Notes: generated from the sequence alone by a model not told the origin. A stretch of 64,000 nucleotides of DNA from Janthinobacterium sp. GW458P (GCF_002127585.1 NZ_NEGZ01000009.1:49307-113306), one strand, 5' to 3'; shown: positions 9,623 to 19,061, counted from the first letter of the stretch. Numbers and translations: made by a program.

Positions 9623-10984
9623 ATGGATGTGACTGGCAAGAAGACGATAAGGGAACTGGCGGCCGACCTGGCCGCCAACCGCATCACCAGCGTGGCATTG
9701 ACGCAGCAGATGCTGGCGCGCGCCGAGGCGCACCGGGCGCAGGGCGGTTTTGCCTATGTCAGCCTCGATGGCGAACAGGCGCTGATGGAAGCGCGGGCCA
9801 GCGATGCGGCGCGCGCCGCCGGCATCGTTGCCTCGCCCTTGGCCGGCATCCCCATTTCGATCAAGGACCTGTTCGACGTCAAGGGGCAAACCAGCAGCGC
9901 CGCCTCGCTGGCGCTGGCCGGCGCGCCGCCCGCCGTGGCCGATGCGCTTGCCGTGGCGCGCCTGCGCGCGGCCGGCGCCATCCTGCTGGGGCGCACCAAC
10001 ATGAGCGAATTTGCATTTTCCGGCCTGGGCTTGAATCCCCATTACGGCACGCCGCGCAATCCGCACGACGGCGCGCGCGTGGCGGGCGGCTCCACCTCGG
10101 GCGGGGCCGTCACGGTGGCGTTGGACATGGCGGCGGGCGCGCTGGGCACGGATACGGGCGGCTCGATCCGCATCCCGTCCGCCTTTTGCGGCCTGACCGG
10201 CTTCAAGCCGACGGCAGCTTGCGTGTCGCTGGCCGGCACGGTACCCTTGTCGCGCTCCCTCGACTCGGCCGGGCCCATCGCACACAGTGTCGATTGCTGC
10301 GCCATTTTGTACGCAGCGCTGTCGGGCCATGACATCGGCGCGCAGGCGCCGGCATTGAAAGGCCTGCGCTTCGGCTTTACCCTGGACTACGTCGGTACGC
10401 ACGTGGAGCCGCAGGTGCAGCAGGCTTTCGACGCCGCGCTGGACAAGCTGCGGCAAGCCGGCGCCCTGGTGGAACGGTTTGACTTTCCCGAATTGCTGGA
10501 GCTGCCGACGATCAATGGCGGCGGCGGCCTGGTGGCGGCGGAAGCCTGGCACTGGCACAGGGCGTTACTGGAAGAGAAGGGCGCACAGTACGACCAGCGC
10601 GTGGCGGCGCGTATCCGCCGCGGCCAGCAGCAGGGCGCGGCGGACTACATCGACGTGCTCGATGCGCGCGCACGCCTGATCGCCATCGCGAAACAGCGCC
10701 TGGCGCCGTTCGACGCCTGGCTGATGCCCAGCGTGGCCATTCTGGCGCCGCAGCTCGCGCCGCTGGAAGCGGACGACGCCACCTTCTTTGCCACGAACGG
10801 CCTGGTGCTGCGCAACGCCAGCGTGATCAACTTCCTCGACGGCTGCGCGCTGTCGCTGCCTTGCCATGCCGACGGCGAGCTGCCCGTGGGCCTGGGCATC
10901 TGCGGCCTGGCCGGCGCCGACGATACAGTGTTGCAGATCGGCCGCGCCGTGGAGGCGTTGTTGCGGGCGAGTGGAAAAGAATAG
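9623..10984 (+). CDS. Amidase signature family hydrolase
   Basis: A 453-residue amidase with the Ser-cisSer-Lys triad region complete: lysine in PISIKDLFDVKG, the GGSTSGGAV serine and the nucleophile in GTDTGGSIRIPSAFCG. The start at 9623 follows a strong GGGGGAGG site; the in-frame codon at 9572 has none. It is on the same strand as puuD and the M20 gene with a 64-base gap, so it probably belongs to that transcription unit. Family members include allophanate hydrolase, GatA and various aliphatic or aryl amidases. It lacks the GatCAB partners here, so a small-molecule amidase in purine/ureide use is the likely role. The substrate is unknown. Confidence 0.85.
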   Translation: MDVTGKKTIRELAADLAANRITSVALTQQMLARAEAHRAQGGFAYVSLDGEQALMEARASDAARAAGIVASPLAGIPISIKDLFDVKGQTSSAASLALAGAPPAVADALAVARLRAAGAILLGRTNMSEFAFSGLGLNPHYGTPRNPHDGARVAGGSTSGGAVTVALDMAAGALGTDTGGSIRIPSAFCGLTGFKPTAACVSLAGTVPLSRSLDSAGPIAHSVDCCAILYAALSGHDIGAQAPALKGLRFGFTLDYVGTHVEPQVQQAFDAALDKLRQAGALVERFDFPELLELPTINGGGGLVAAEAWHWHRALLEEKGAQYDQRVAARIRRGQQQGAADYIDVLDARARLIAIAKQRLAPFDAWLMPSVAILAPQLAPLEADDATFFATNGLVLRNASVINFLDGCALSLPCHADGELPVGLGICGLAGADDTVLQIGRAVEALLRASGKE

Positions 10985-11028
10985 TGCCGTAGTGCAGGAA
11001 AATGCCAATTCTGTCATGATGGCTGGCA

Positions 11029-12405
11029 TTGACATGGGATAGTCGCGCTGCGGGCGCCGGCAAACTTCACACTGTGCACCGATACGACCTGATTAGCTGT
11101 CATGACTGCGGCGTGCTGTACCGCAAACGTGCGTTGCGTCCGCGCGAAAAGGCGCGCTGCTTCCGTTGCCGCTCGGTGCTGTATCGCGGCGCCCACGCGC
11201 GCGGCGCATCGGCCGAATTGAGCAAGGTGGTGGCGCTGACCCTCGGCGCCGCGTTCGTCTTCCTGATTGCCCAGTTTTTCTCCATCGTCGAACTCGACGT
11301 CAATGGCCTGACCTCCAGTGCTACCTTGCTCGGTTCCATCCGCGTGCTGTGGTCCGAGCAGATGCACATCGTGGCGACGATGGTCTTCCTGTTTACCATC
11401 CTCTTTCCCGCCATCGAACTCGGCTCGCTGCTGTATGTGGCGCTGGGCTTGCGCGGCGGCGTGAAGGTACCCGGCTTTCACCGCGTGCTGCGCGCCGTGC
11501 AGACGGCGCGCGAGTGGGGCATGACGGAGGTGCTGATGATCGGCATCCTGATCACGGTTGTCAAGATGACCAGCCTGGCCACGGTGGTGCCGCAACCAGG
11601 CCTGTTTGCGTTTGGTGCGCTGACCCTGTTGCTGGCCATCGTCGTCTCCTTCGACCCCAAGGCCCTGTGGAACCTGGGCGACGAGCTGACGCGCCAGGCG
11701 CTGCCCGGCATCCGCTACAAGGCTTTCTCGCCCGGTGAGAAGGTGGTGCCCTGCCATGCCTGCGGTCTGGTGGCGCCGCCTGTGGGCAAGGGCAGGCACC
11801 TGGCCTGCGTGCGCTGCGGCACGGCCCTGCACGTGCGCAAGCCGGACAGCATCAACCGCACCTGGGCCTTGCTGATCGCCGCCATGATCCTCTACATTCC
11901 CGCCAACCTGCTGCCCGTGATGGTCACGCAATCGCTGTTCGGCGCGCAGGACGACACCATCATGAGCGGCGTCGTGCTGTTCTGGACCAGCGGCTCGAAA
12001 GGTCTCGCCATCATCATTTTCATCGCCAGCGTGGTCGTGCCGATGCTCAAGCTGGGCGTGCTGGCGCTGCTGGCGTTCACGGCGCAGCGGCGTTCGCGCT
12101 GGCGGCCCCGCCAGCGCACCATTTTGTACCGCATGGTCGAATTCATCGGCCGCTGGTCCATGCTCGACATCTTTGTGGTCACCCTGACGGTGGCGCTGGT
12201 GCGCTTCAAGTCGCTGGCCGTGATCACGGCCGGCCCCGGCGCGCTGGCCTTTGGCGCCGTGGTGGTGCTGACCATGCTGGCGGCGATGCAGTTCGACCCG
12301 CGCCTGATCTGGGACCCCGTCGACGGACAGGTGCCTGGCGAGGAAGAACCCGTGGTGGTGGCAAATACCGGAAACAATACAGTGATTGGAGAACAGCATG
12401 TCTGA
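11029..12405 (+). CDS. pqiA: Intermembrane transport protein PqiA
   Basis: Inner-membrane protein with two tandem PqiA units. Each begins with a zinc-ribbon-like cysteine set (CHDCG...CFRC at the N-terminus; CHACG...CVRCG near residue 245) followed by about four membrane helices, in line with E. coli PqiA. PqiA is the membrane partner of the PqiB MCE tunnel that moves lipids between the inner and outer membrane. The frame opens with TTG at 11029 and has no ATG before the first zinc ribbon; GTG at 11074 (giving MHRYDLISCHDCG) is an equally reasonable start. It overlaps pqiB by 8 bases. The family responds to paraquat and SoxS in E. coli; control here is not visible. Confidence 0.9.
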   Translation: MTWDSRAAGAGKLHTVHRYDLISCHDCGVLYRKRALRPREKARCFRCRSVLYRGAHARGASAELSKVVALTLGAAFVFLIAQFFSIVELDVNGLTSSATLLGSIRVLWSEQMHIVATMVFLFTILFPAIELGSLLYVALGLRGGVKVPGFHRVLRAVQTAREWGMTEVLMIGILITVVKMTSLATVVPQPGLFAFGALTLLLAIVVSFDPKALWNLGDELTRQALPGIRYKAFSPGEKVVPCHACGLVAPPVGKGRHLACVRCGTALHVRKPDSINRTWALLIAAMILYIPANLLPVMVTQSLFGAQDDTIMSGVVLFWTSGSKGLAIIIFIASVVVPMLKLGVLALLAFTAQRRSRWRPRQRTILYRMVEFIGRWSMLDIFVVTLTVALVRFKSLAVITAGPGALAFGAVVVLTMLAAMQFDPRLIWDPVDGQVPGEEEPVVVANTGNNTVIGEQHV

Positions 12406-14035
12406 CAAAGAAGCGGGCGACCTTGCCGCAACCGGCGCGCCAGCAGCAGCGCTGCTGCCCGAACCTGATGTGGACCCTGCCAGCCGCTGGCTGCCGTCGC
12501 TGGTGTGGCTCATCCCGCTGCTGGCCGCGCTGATCGGCGCCGGCCTGGCCGCCAAGTCCATCCTCGACCAGGGGCCCACGGTGACGGTCAGCTTCAAGAG
12601 CGCCGAAGGCCTGGAGCCGGGCAAGACCAAGGTCAAGTACAAGGATGTCGATATCGGCCAGGTGCGCGCCATCACCCTGGGCGACGACTTGAGCAAGGTG
12701 CTCGTGACGATCGACATGAGCAAGGAAGCGCGGCGCTTCGCCACCGCCGATTCGCGCTTCTGGGTGGTGCGCCCGCAGATCGGCGCCAGCGGCGTGACGG
12801 GCCTGGGCACTTTGCTGTCGGGCGCCTACATCGGCGTCGACACGGGCAAGTCGGAGCAGAAGAAGGAAAACTTCGTCGGCATGGAGAGTCCGCCCGCCGT
12901 GGCCGGCGACCAGAAGGGCAAGCTGTACACCCTGCATGCCGATAGCCTGGGCTCCGTCGACGTGGGTTCGCCCCTGTTCTTCCACCGCCTGCGGGTGGGC
13001 AAGGTGGTCAGCTTCGCGCTGGACAAGGACGGCAACGGCATCACCATGTCGGTCTTCGTCAATGCGCCGTACGACCAGTTCGTCGGCAAGGATGCGCGCT
13101 GGTGGCATGCCAGCGGCGTTGACGTGCGCCTCGATTCCAACGGCTTCAAATTGAATACGCAATCGCTGGCGGCCATGCTGGTGGGCGGCATCGCCTTCGA
13201 GGCGGAAAACGGCCGCAAGCCCGTCGAACCGGCGCCGGCCGGCACCAGTTACCGCCTGGCGGCCGACGAGGCCAGCGCCATGCGCGAGCCCGACGGCGAG
13301 GCGATCACCACCGTGTTCTATTTCGACCAATCGCTGCGCGGCTTGCAGCCCGGCGCCACGGTCGATTTCCGCGGCATCGTGCTGGGCGAGGTGCGCTCGG
13401 TCGGCATTGAGTTCGACCCCATGAAGAAGAACTTCCGCATGCCCGTCACCGTCAACCTGTATCCGGCCCGCCTGGGCATGCGCTTCAAGGCGGCCGTCGA
13501 CGATGCGGAAGGCTCGGCCGGCCACCAGCTGCTCGAACGCATGGTCAGCCGCGGCTTGCGCGCGCAGCTACGCACGGGCAACCTGCTGACCAGCCAGCTG
13601 TACATTGCGCTGGACTTCTTCCCGAAGGCGCCGAAGGTGGCGCTCGATCCGCACAGGTATCCGCTGGAGGTGCCGACCGTGCCCAATACCCTCGATGAAT
13701 TGCAGACGCAGATCGCCAGCATCGCCCGCAAGCTCGATCAGGTGCCGTATGCGGAGATCGGCAACAACCTGAACGTCACGATCAAGCAGGCAAATACCCT
13801 GTTCAAGCAGCTCGATGGCCAGGTGGTGCCGGAAATGCGCGATACCCTGACGGCGGCGAAGCAGACCTTCGGCACGGCCGAACAGGTGCTGCAAAAGGAT
13901 TCGCCGCTGCAGTCGGACGTGCGCCAGGCCTTGCAGCAGCTGACGCAGACCCTGCAATCGCTCAATGCCCTGTCGGATTACCTGGAGCGCCACCCCGAGG
14001 CCCTGATTCGTGGCAAAAAAGGAGATGAAAAATGA
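12398..14035 (+). CDS. pqiB: Intermembrane transport protein PqiB (three MCE domains)
   Basis: A 545-residue MCE protein, the same length as E. coli PqiB (546). It has an N-terminal inner-membrane anchor (WLPSLVWLIPLLAALIGAGL), then three MlaD-type domains starting near residues 48 (VTVSFKSAEGLEPGKTKVKY), 165 and 295 (TTVFYFDQSLRGLQPGATVD), and a C-terminal helical stretch. PqiB forms a syringe-like hexamer that spans the periplasm and carries phospholipid. ATG 12398 was chosen over the in-frame TTG at 12386 because TTGGAGA sits at the right distance before it. It is translationally coupled to pqiA (8-base overlap) and pqiC (ATGATGA overlap). Confidence 0.92.
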   Translation: MSDKEAGDLAATGAPAAALLPEPDVDPASRWLPSLVWLIPLLAALIGAGLAAKSILDQGPTVTVSFKSAEGLEPGKTKVKYKDVDIGQVRAITLGDDLSKVLVTIDMSKEARRFATADSRFWVVRPQIGASGVTGLGTLLSGAYIGVDTGKSEQKKENFVGMESPPAVAGDQKGKLYTLHADSLGSVDVGSPLFFHRLRVGKVVSFALDKDGNGITMSVFVNAPYDQFVGKDARWWHASGVDVRLDSNGFKLNTQSLAAMLVGGIAFEAENGRKPVEPAPAGTSYRLAADEASAMREPDGEAITTVFYFDQSLRGLQPGATVDFRGIVLGEVRSVGIEFDPMKKNFRMPVTVNLYPARLGMRFKAAVDDAEGSAGHQLLERMVSRGLRAQLRTGNLLTSQLYIALDFFPKAPKVALDPHRYPLEVPTVPNTLDELQTQIASIARKLDQVPYAEIGNNLNVTIKQANTLFKQLDGQVVPEMRDTLTAAKQTFGTAEQVLQKDSPLQSDVRQALQQLTQTLQSLNALSDYLERHPEALIRGKKGDEK

Positions 14036-14628
14036 TGAAGCCGATGTTTGCCGCGCTGCTGGCGGCCATCCTGCTGGGCGCCTGCTCCACGCCCCAGCCC
14101 GAGCATTTCTACACGCTCAGCGGCGGCGCCGACGCGCAGCCGGCCAAGCCCGTCAAATACTATGTCGAGGTGCTGGCCGTCAGCGTGCCGCAGCAGGTGA
14201 GCCGCAACCAGTTCGTGGTGACGGCGCCATCGGGCCGCATCGAACTGCTGGAGCAGCGGCGCTGGGCGGGGCCGCTGGCCGGCGAGATCGGCCAGGCCCT
14301 GTCGACGGCCGTGACGAACGACCTGGGCGCCATCGATGTGTTCCGCACGCCATACCCGGACAAGCTGCCCGTGTATCGCATCAGCACCAATGTGCAGCGT
14401 TTCGAGTCCGTGATGGGCCAGTATGCGCTAATCGATGCCGTGTGGAGCGTGCGCCAGCTGGCCAGCAACAAGGTGGTCACTTGCCGCACGATCGCCAATG
14501 AAAAGGTGGGCGCCGGCTACGATGAACTGGTGCTCGGTCACCGCCGCGCCGTGAACCGCATCGCCGCCGATGCGGCCAGCGTCGTGCGTGCTTTTGACAA
14601 CGGCAACGCCGCCTGTCCGGCCGCCTGA
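14032..14628 (+). CDS. pqiC: PqiC-type outer-membrane lipoprotein (ABC auxiliary family)
   Basis: A 198-residue lipoprotein with a signal peptide ending in the lipobox LLGAC (lipidated cysteine at residue 19) and the PEHFYTLSGG start typical of the ABC-type transport auxiliary lipoprotein (DUF330) family. PqiC docks the PqiB needle to the outer membrane. The start codon overlaps the pqiB stop by 4 bases. No terminator hairpin is visible in the short gap to the next gene, so some read-through into the DUF2946 gene is possible. Confidence 0.88.
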   Translation: MMKPMFAALLAAILLGACSTPQPEHFYTLSGGADAQPAKPVKYYVEVLAVSVPQQVSRNQFVVTAPSGRIELLEQRRWAGPLAGEIGQALSTAVTNDLGAIDVFRTPYPDKLPVYRISTNVQRFESVMGQYALIDAVWSVRQLASNKVVTCRTIANEKVGAGYDELVLGHRRAVNRIAADAASVVRAFDNGNAACPAA

Positions 14629-14675
14629 ACCGCTTTCCGCTACCCACTCCCGGCAGCCGCTGGTAAAATGCGGCC

Positions 14676-15074
14676 ATGGGAATGACCTTGTTCACGCGCC
14701 GCTTTGCCGCCTGGATCGCCTGTTTCGCGATCCTGCTGGCGGCGCTCGCGCCGTCGATTTCCCAGGCCGTCGCCAGCGCCAAGCAGGAATCCGGCTCCGG
14801 CTGGGCAGAAATATGCTCGGTGGCCGGCATCCGTTTTGTCCAGGTCGATGATGGCGGTGTCGACGGCAAGTCCGGCGACAAGGTCATGCAGATGGAGCAT
14901 TGCGCCTTCTGTTCCACGCATGCGGGTTCCGTCGGCTTGCCGCCGGCCAGTCCCGTGCTGCCGTTGCTTGTGGCCAGCGGCACGGCCATCTTCCCGGCCC
15001 TGTACTACCAGTCCCCGTCACCGCTGTTCATCTGGTCCACCGCGCAGTCGCGCGCGCCGCCCGGTCTCATTTAA
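14676..15074 (+). CDS. DUF2946 family small secreted/membrane protein
   Basis: A 132-residue protein with an N-terminal hydrophobic signal or anchor (AAWIACFAILLAALAPSISQA) and the family's MEHCAFCSTHAG motif near residue 74, whose Cys/His pattern suggests metal binding, then a second hydrophobic segment. DUF2946 genes are commonly found beside TonB-dependent metal receptors, and here the next gene, 77 bases on, is such a receptor. The biochemical role is not established. The start ATG at 14676 lacks a clear ribosome site; an in-frame ATG at 14682 is possible. Confidence 0.75.
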   Translation: MGMTLFTRRFAAWIACFAILLAALAPSISQAVASAKQESGSGWAEICSVAGIRFVQVDDGGVDGKSGDKVMQMEHCAFCSTHAGSVGLPPASPVLPLLVASGTAIFPALYYQSPSPLFIWSTAQSRAPPGLI

Positions 15075-15151
15075 GTTTTTGCATTTTCAATGCTGGCGCT
15101 GTCCACCTTGCGGTGTGACGTCCCGCATCCGCACACTTAAACGAGAATCAC

Positions 15152-17266
15152 ATGAACAAGAAATTATTGATGCTGGCGGCAGCCATCGCCCTGGCCTATC
15201 CCTGCGTGCACGCGCAGCAATTTGACCACGCCATCGACACGGTCGTCGTTTCCGGCTCGCGCGCGCAATCGTGGCTGTCCGAGACGCCGCAGGCGATCGG
15301 CGTCGTCAACGCCAAAATCCTGGAGCGCGACAAGCCCAGGACCATGGGCGATATCCTCAACCGCATCGCCGGCGTGTACTGGAATGACCTGGGCAACGAG
15401 CAGCACAGCATGAGCATCCGCCAGCCCATCGGCACGAATGCCGTCTACCAGTACCTAGAAGACGGCATTCCTATCCGCCCGCTGGGCGTCTTCAACCACA
15501 ACTCGCTCAACGAGATGAACATGGCGGGGGCCAGCGGCGTGGAAGTGGTGAAGGGCGCCGCCTCGTCGCTGTACGGCAGCAATGCCGTCGGCGGTGCCGT
15601 CAATTTCCTCACGGCCGGTGCCAGCGCCACGCCGACGGCAAGCGCGGGCGTGCGGCGCGACAACGTGGGCGGCTTCACCCGCTACGATACGGCCGCCAGC
15701 GATACCTGGGGGCCGCTGGGACTGCGCTTTTCCCATTACAGTTCGCGCCGTTCGCGCGATAACTGGCAAGAGTACAGCTATGGCGACAAGGATTCGTTCT
15801 CGCTGCGCGCCGATTATGCGCTCGGCCCCGCGTCGCAGCTGCGCGCCACCATCGTGCACACGGATCTCGATGCAGCCATGACGGGCAGCCTGTTCGAGAA
15901 CGATTACCGCAGCAATCCCGGCAAGAGTCTCAATACCTTCACCTACCGCAAGGACAAGACGACGCGCATGAACCTGGCATGGGAGGGCGCGACGACTGCC
16001 AATGGCACGAGTACCGTCACCGTGTTTACGCGCAAGAACGACCACGGGCAGATTCCCGCCTACTCCATCGGCAGTTGCGCGGGCATGCTGTGCAAGGGCG
16101 TCATCAACAATAATCACGTTGATTCGCTGGGGCTGGACGTGAAACACCAGCAGGAGTTCACGTGGTTGCGTTCGCGCCTGGTCGCCGGCGTGTATGTCGA
16201 CAAGAGCGATAATCCCTTTGTCAGCGACAATCTCTCCATCGTGCGCGATGCCGCCACGGGCCGCTACCTGCGCTATACGCTGGCCAACGCGTCCAATCCG
16301 CAGGGCGTGCGCGTCTACCAGACGGACATTTTGAACACGGCCGTCTTCGCGCAGTGGGAATTGACGCCGCTGGCGGGCACGCGCGTGGTGCTGGGCGGCC
16401 GCTCTGACGCCATCCGCTACGATTACCACAACAAGCTGGCGCCCGGCGGCAGCGTCAATTACGGCGCCCCCGACGAGTCGCGCAGTTTTTCGCATGTGAG
16501 CCCGAAGCTGGGCGCCACCTATGCCATCGGTCGTGCGGGCAGCGTGTATGCGAACGTCAGCCAGGGCTTCACGCCGCCCGAAGTGAGCCAGCTGTATGGC
16601 AAGACGGGCATCGCCGACCTGCAGCCGTCCGTCTACAACAACTATGAACTGGGCTTGCGCTGGGCCTTTTTGCAGGGCCGCTTGAAACTCGACACGGCCC
16701 TGTACCGCCTCGACGGGCGCGACACCATCGTCAGCTACACGCTCTCGCCGGGGAACAGCGAAAACCGCAATGCGGGACGCACGCGCAGCGAAGGCCTGGA
16801 GCTGGGCCTGAACTACGACAGCGGCCTGTTCGATGCGCGCTTCGCCACGGCCATCGCGCGCCACCGCTACCTGCGCTACCAGGTCTCCAGTACCCTCGAT
16901 TACAGCGGCCGCGCCATGCCGCAGGCGCCGCGCGACGTCACCTCAGTCGAAATCGGCTACAAACCCGTGGCGGGTGCGCGTATCGCAGTCGAAGCCGTGC
17001 ACCAGGGCCGCTACTGGATGAACAACGCCAACACGGTGGAGTACAAGGGCCACGCCTTGCTGAACCTGCGCGCCAGCTATCAGGTCGCGCGCGGGCTGGA
17101 AGCGTGGGCGCAGGTGCGCAATGTGGCCGATAAACGCTATGCCGATTCGGCCAGCAGCAGTTATGCGGGCACGGGCAGCTATGCGCCGAACAGCCAGAAT
17201 CAGTACACGCCCGGCGCGCCGCGCAGCGTGATGCTGGGCCTGTCCTATACCTATAACGCACTGTGA
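15152..17266 (+). CDS. TonB-dependent outer-membrane receptor (metal or siderophore)
   Basis: A 704-residue receptor. A cleavable signal peptide (MNKKLLMLAAAIALAYPCVHAQ) is followed by a TonB-box-like DTVVVSG, the plug domain (residues about 30-150, including EVVKGAASSLYGSNAVGGAVNFLT) and a 22-strand barrel ending in an aromatic/leucine C-terminus (LGLSYTYNAL). It imports a ligand across the outer membrane using TonB energy. The neighbours, DUF2946 before and a PepSY membrane protein 8 bases after, favour a metal or metal-chelate ligand such as iron or copper. No Fur box was identified with confidence. A single CAGMLCKG cysteine pair is visible in one extracellular loop. Confidence 0.88.
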   Translation: MNKKLLMLAAAIALAYPCVHAQQFDHAIDTVVVSGSRAQSWLSETPQAIGVVNAKILERDKPRTMGDILNRIAGVYWNDLGNEQHSMSIRQPIGTNAVYQYLEDGIPIRPLGVFNHNSLNEMNMAGASGVEVVKGAASSLYGSNAVGGAVNFLTAGASATPTASAGVRRDNVGGFTRYDTAASDTWGPLGLRFSHYSSRRSRDNWQEYSYGDKDSFSLRADYALGPASQLRATIVHTDLDAAMTGSLFENDYRSNPGKSLNTFTYRKDKTTRMNLAWEGATTANGTSTVTVFTRKNDHGQIPAYSIGSCAGMLCKGVINNNHVDSLGLDVKHQQEFTWLRSRLVAGVYVDKSDNPFVSDNLSIVRDAATGRYLRYTLANASNPQGVRVYQTDILNTAVFAQWELTPLAGTRVVLGGRSDAIRYDYHNKLAPGGSVNYGAPDESRSFSHVSPKLGATYAIGRAGSVYANVSQGFTPPEVSQLYGKTGIADLQPSVYNNYELGLRWAFLQGRLKLDTALYRLDGRDTIVSYTLSPGNSENRNAGRTRSEGLELGLNYDSGLFDARFATAIARHRYLRYQVSSTLDYSGRAMPQAPRDVTSVEIGYKPVAGARIAVEAVHQGRYWMNNANTVEYKGHALLNLRASYQVARGLEAWAQVRNVADKRYADSASSSYAGTGSYAPNSQNQYTPGAPRSVMLGLSYTYNAL

Positions 17267-17274
17267 GGATGGCC

Positions 17275-18615
17275 ATGGATGACGCAACTTTTCTCATCGC
17301 GCGGCGCAAAAGCCTGTACTGGCGCATCCACTTCTGGGCCGCGCTGATTGCCTCGCCATTCGCGCTGGTGGCTACCCTGACGGGCATTTTGTATGTGTTC
17401 ACGCCGCAGATCGAGGCAAGGCTGTACCAGCACCTCGATCACGTGGCGCCGCAAGCGTCCATGCTGCCGCTGGACGCCGCCGTGGCGGGGGCGGAACGGG
17501 CGGCCCCGCGCGGCTGGGCGGTGCAGCACGTGGTGCCGCCGTTTCAACAGGACGACGCAGTGCAGGTGGCGTTCGCGCCGCCCGGCGGCGCGCAGGATGA
17601 ACATGCGGGCCATGGCGGACATGCCGCACCGGTCAAGCCAAAATTCGGCCTGCCCGCGCAAGCCGTCATCGTGTATGTGAATCCCTACGATGCGCGCGTC
17701 TTGGGCAGCCTGGCCAGCAGCGAACGCTTCGGCAACTGGGCGAAGAAACTGCATTCGCGGCTGCTGCAAAACGATGGCTGGCGCTGGATGATCGAGCTGG
17801 CGGCCAGCTGGCTGATGGTAATGCTGGTGACGGGCGTGGTGCTGTGGTGGCCGCGCGGCGCGCAAGCGGGCTTGCCGAAGCGGGGCGCGCGGGGGCGCAA
17901 TGGCTGGCGCCAGTGGCATGCCTTTCTCGGCGTCGCGCTCGGCATCGTCAGCATCGTGATCCTGACGACGGGCCTGACGTGGAGCCAGCAGGCGGGCGGG
18001 CGCATTCGCACGCTGCGCGACGTCAGCGGCCAGGCGCCGCCGCCCGTGCCGCGGGGCCTGCACTCAATCGAGGAGGGCGCTCCGCTCGACTGGCAGGATG
18101 CGTGGCGGGTGGCGCGCAGCCATGCGCCGGCCATCGCCGTGCAGCTGACGGCGCCGGCCAGCCAGGACGATGTGTGGCGCGCCACCATGGCCGACCGCAG
18201 CCAGCCCACCTTGCGCTTCGACCTGCAATTCGATGCCTACAGCGGCAAGCCCCTGTATTACGCGGGCTGGGAGGCGCAGACGGCGTTCGGCAAGGCGACT
18301 GCCATCGGCATCCCGTTCCACCGTGGCGAATTCGGCTGGTGGAACCAGGCCTTGCTGTTGCTGTTTGGCGCCAGCGTGCTGTTTTCACTCGTGTCGGGCT
18401 GGGTGATGTTCTTCAAGCGGCGCTTGCCGGACTCGTTGGGCTTGCCCAAGCTGCTGCCGGGCGCCTGGACCTCGCCGTCCGTGCTGGCCTGGCTGGTGGC
18501 GGCCGGCATGTGCGCGCTGATGCCGCTGCTGCTCATTTCCGCCGGCATGTTGGTGCTGCTGGAACTGTGGCTGGCAAAGTGTGGGCCGCGTGTCGGCCGT
18601 ATGTGGCTGCGCTAG
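17275..18615 (+). CDS. PepSY-associated membrane protein (iron-regulated membrane protein family)
   Basis: A 446-residue inner-membrane protein with four predicted helices: near residues 20-42 (FWAALIASPFALVATLTGILYVF), about 165-190, about 215-235 and about 345-370, plus hydrophobic C-terminal helices. The periplasmic loop carries a histidine-rich stretch (EHAGHGGHAAPVK) that is unusual and suggests metal binding. PepSY-TM proteins often accompany TonB receptors and are thought to act in reduction or release of ferric siderophores. ATG 17275 follows GAGG at a good distance; in-frame GTG 17263 and ATG 17269 are alternatives. It starts 8 bases after the receptor stop, so they form an operon. 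Confidence 0.82.
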   Translation: MDDATFLIARRKSLYWRIHFWAALIASPFALVATLTGILYVFTPQIEARLYQHLDHVAPQASMLPLDAAVAGAERAAPRGWAVQHVVPPFQQDDAVQVAFAPPGGAQDEHAGHGGHAAPVKPKFGLPAQAVIVYVNPYDARVLGSLASSERFGNWAKKLHSRLLQNDGWRWMIELAASWLMVMLVTGVVLWWPRGAQAGLPKRGARGRNGWRQWHAFLGVALGIVSIVILTTGLTWSQQAGGRIRTLRDVSGQAPPPVPRGLHSIEEGAPLDWQDAWRVARSHAPAIAVQLTAPASQDDVWRATMADRSQPTLRFDLQFDAYSGKPLYYAGWEAQTAFGKATAIGIPFHRGEFGWWNQALLLLFGASVLFSLVSGWVMFFKRRLPDSLGLPKLLPGAWTSPSVLAWLVAAGMCALMPLLLISAGMLVLLELWLAKCGPRVGRMWLR

Positions 18616-18671
18616 AATAAGGGGTGCGGCCAGGCTCGTTGCCAAGGGCCGCCCCTTTGCCTTGGCTGAAC

Positions 18672-19055
18672 ATGATATTCATCGACTTCCCCGCCCTGTC
18701 CACGCTGGCCGCCATGTCGGCCGGCGTCACGCAAAAATGCAGCTGCTGCGCCGTCCCGCTCGATGCCTGGCAACGCCTGCCCACTTCGCTGGAGCTGGAC
18801 CGGTTTGAAGAAATCGGCACCCTGCGCGCAGATCCGTACGAGGAACCCACGTTTGACGAGTATCACCCGCACGGTACGCGCTATGACAGCGCCGATGCGC
18901 CCATCGCGCCGCGCTACTATCCCGCGAACCTGAGCCAGGTGGCGCGCTGCCTGGACTGTGGCCGCCACTACCTGCGCTACAACGAGGCGGGCGGCTATTT
19001 CACGGAGCTACGCATCCGCGCGCTGCGCCCGGAATTGCTGGCCGACGCGGCGTAG
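18672..19055 (+). CDS. Hypothetical protein with two Cys pairs
   Basis: A 127-residue soluble protein I do not recognise. It has a CSCC pair near residue 24 and a CLDCG pair near residue 95, which together could hold a zinc ion, separated by an acidic, proline- and tyrosine-rich linker (ADPYEEPTFDEYHPHGTRY). Codon use and GC content match the neighbours, and the frame is clean, so it is likely a real gene. The frame opens with GTG at 18624, but that part is low in gene-like content; ATG 18672 is preferred. It ends 6 bases before the convergent catR stop. Confidence 0.6.
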   Translation: MIFIDFPALSTLAAMSAGVTQKCSCCAVPLDAWQRLPTSLELDRFEEIGTLRADPYEEPTFDEYHPHGTRYDSADAPIAPRYYPANLSQVARCLDCGRHYLRYNEAGGYFTELRIRALRPELLADAA

Positions 19056-19061
19056 TCACCG

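Noticed and set aside
15455..16864. 469-residue open frame on minus inside the TonB receptor gene
   Set aside because: It lies fully antisense to a well-supported receptor, has no ribosome site and its composition (His/Arg/Gln/Ala-rich) is that of a shadow frame in GC-rich DNA.
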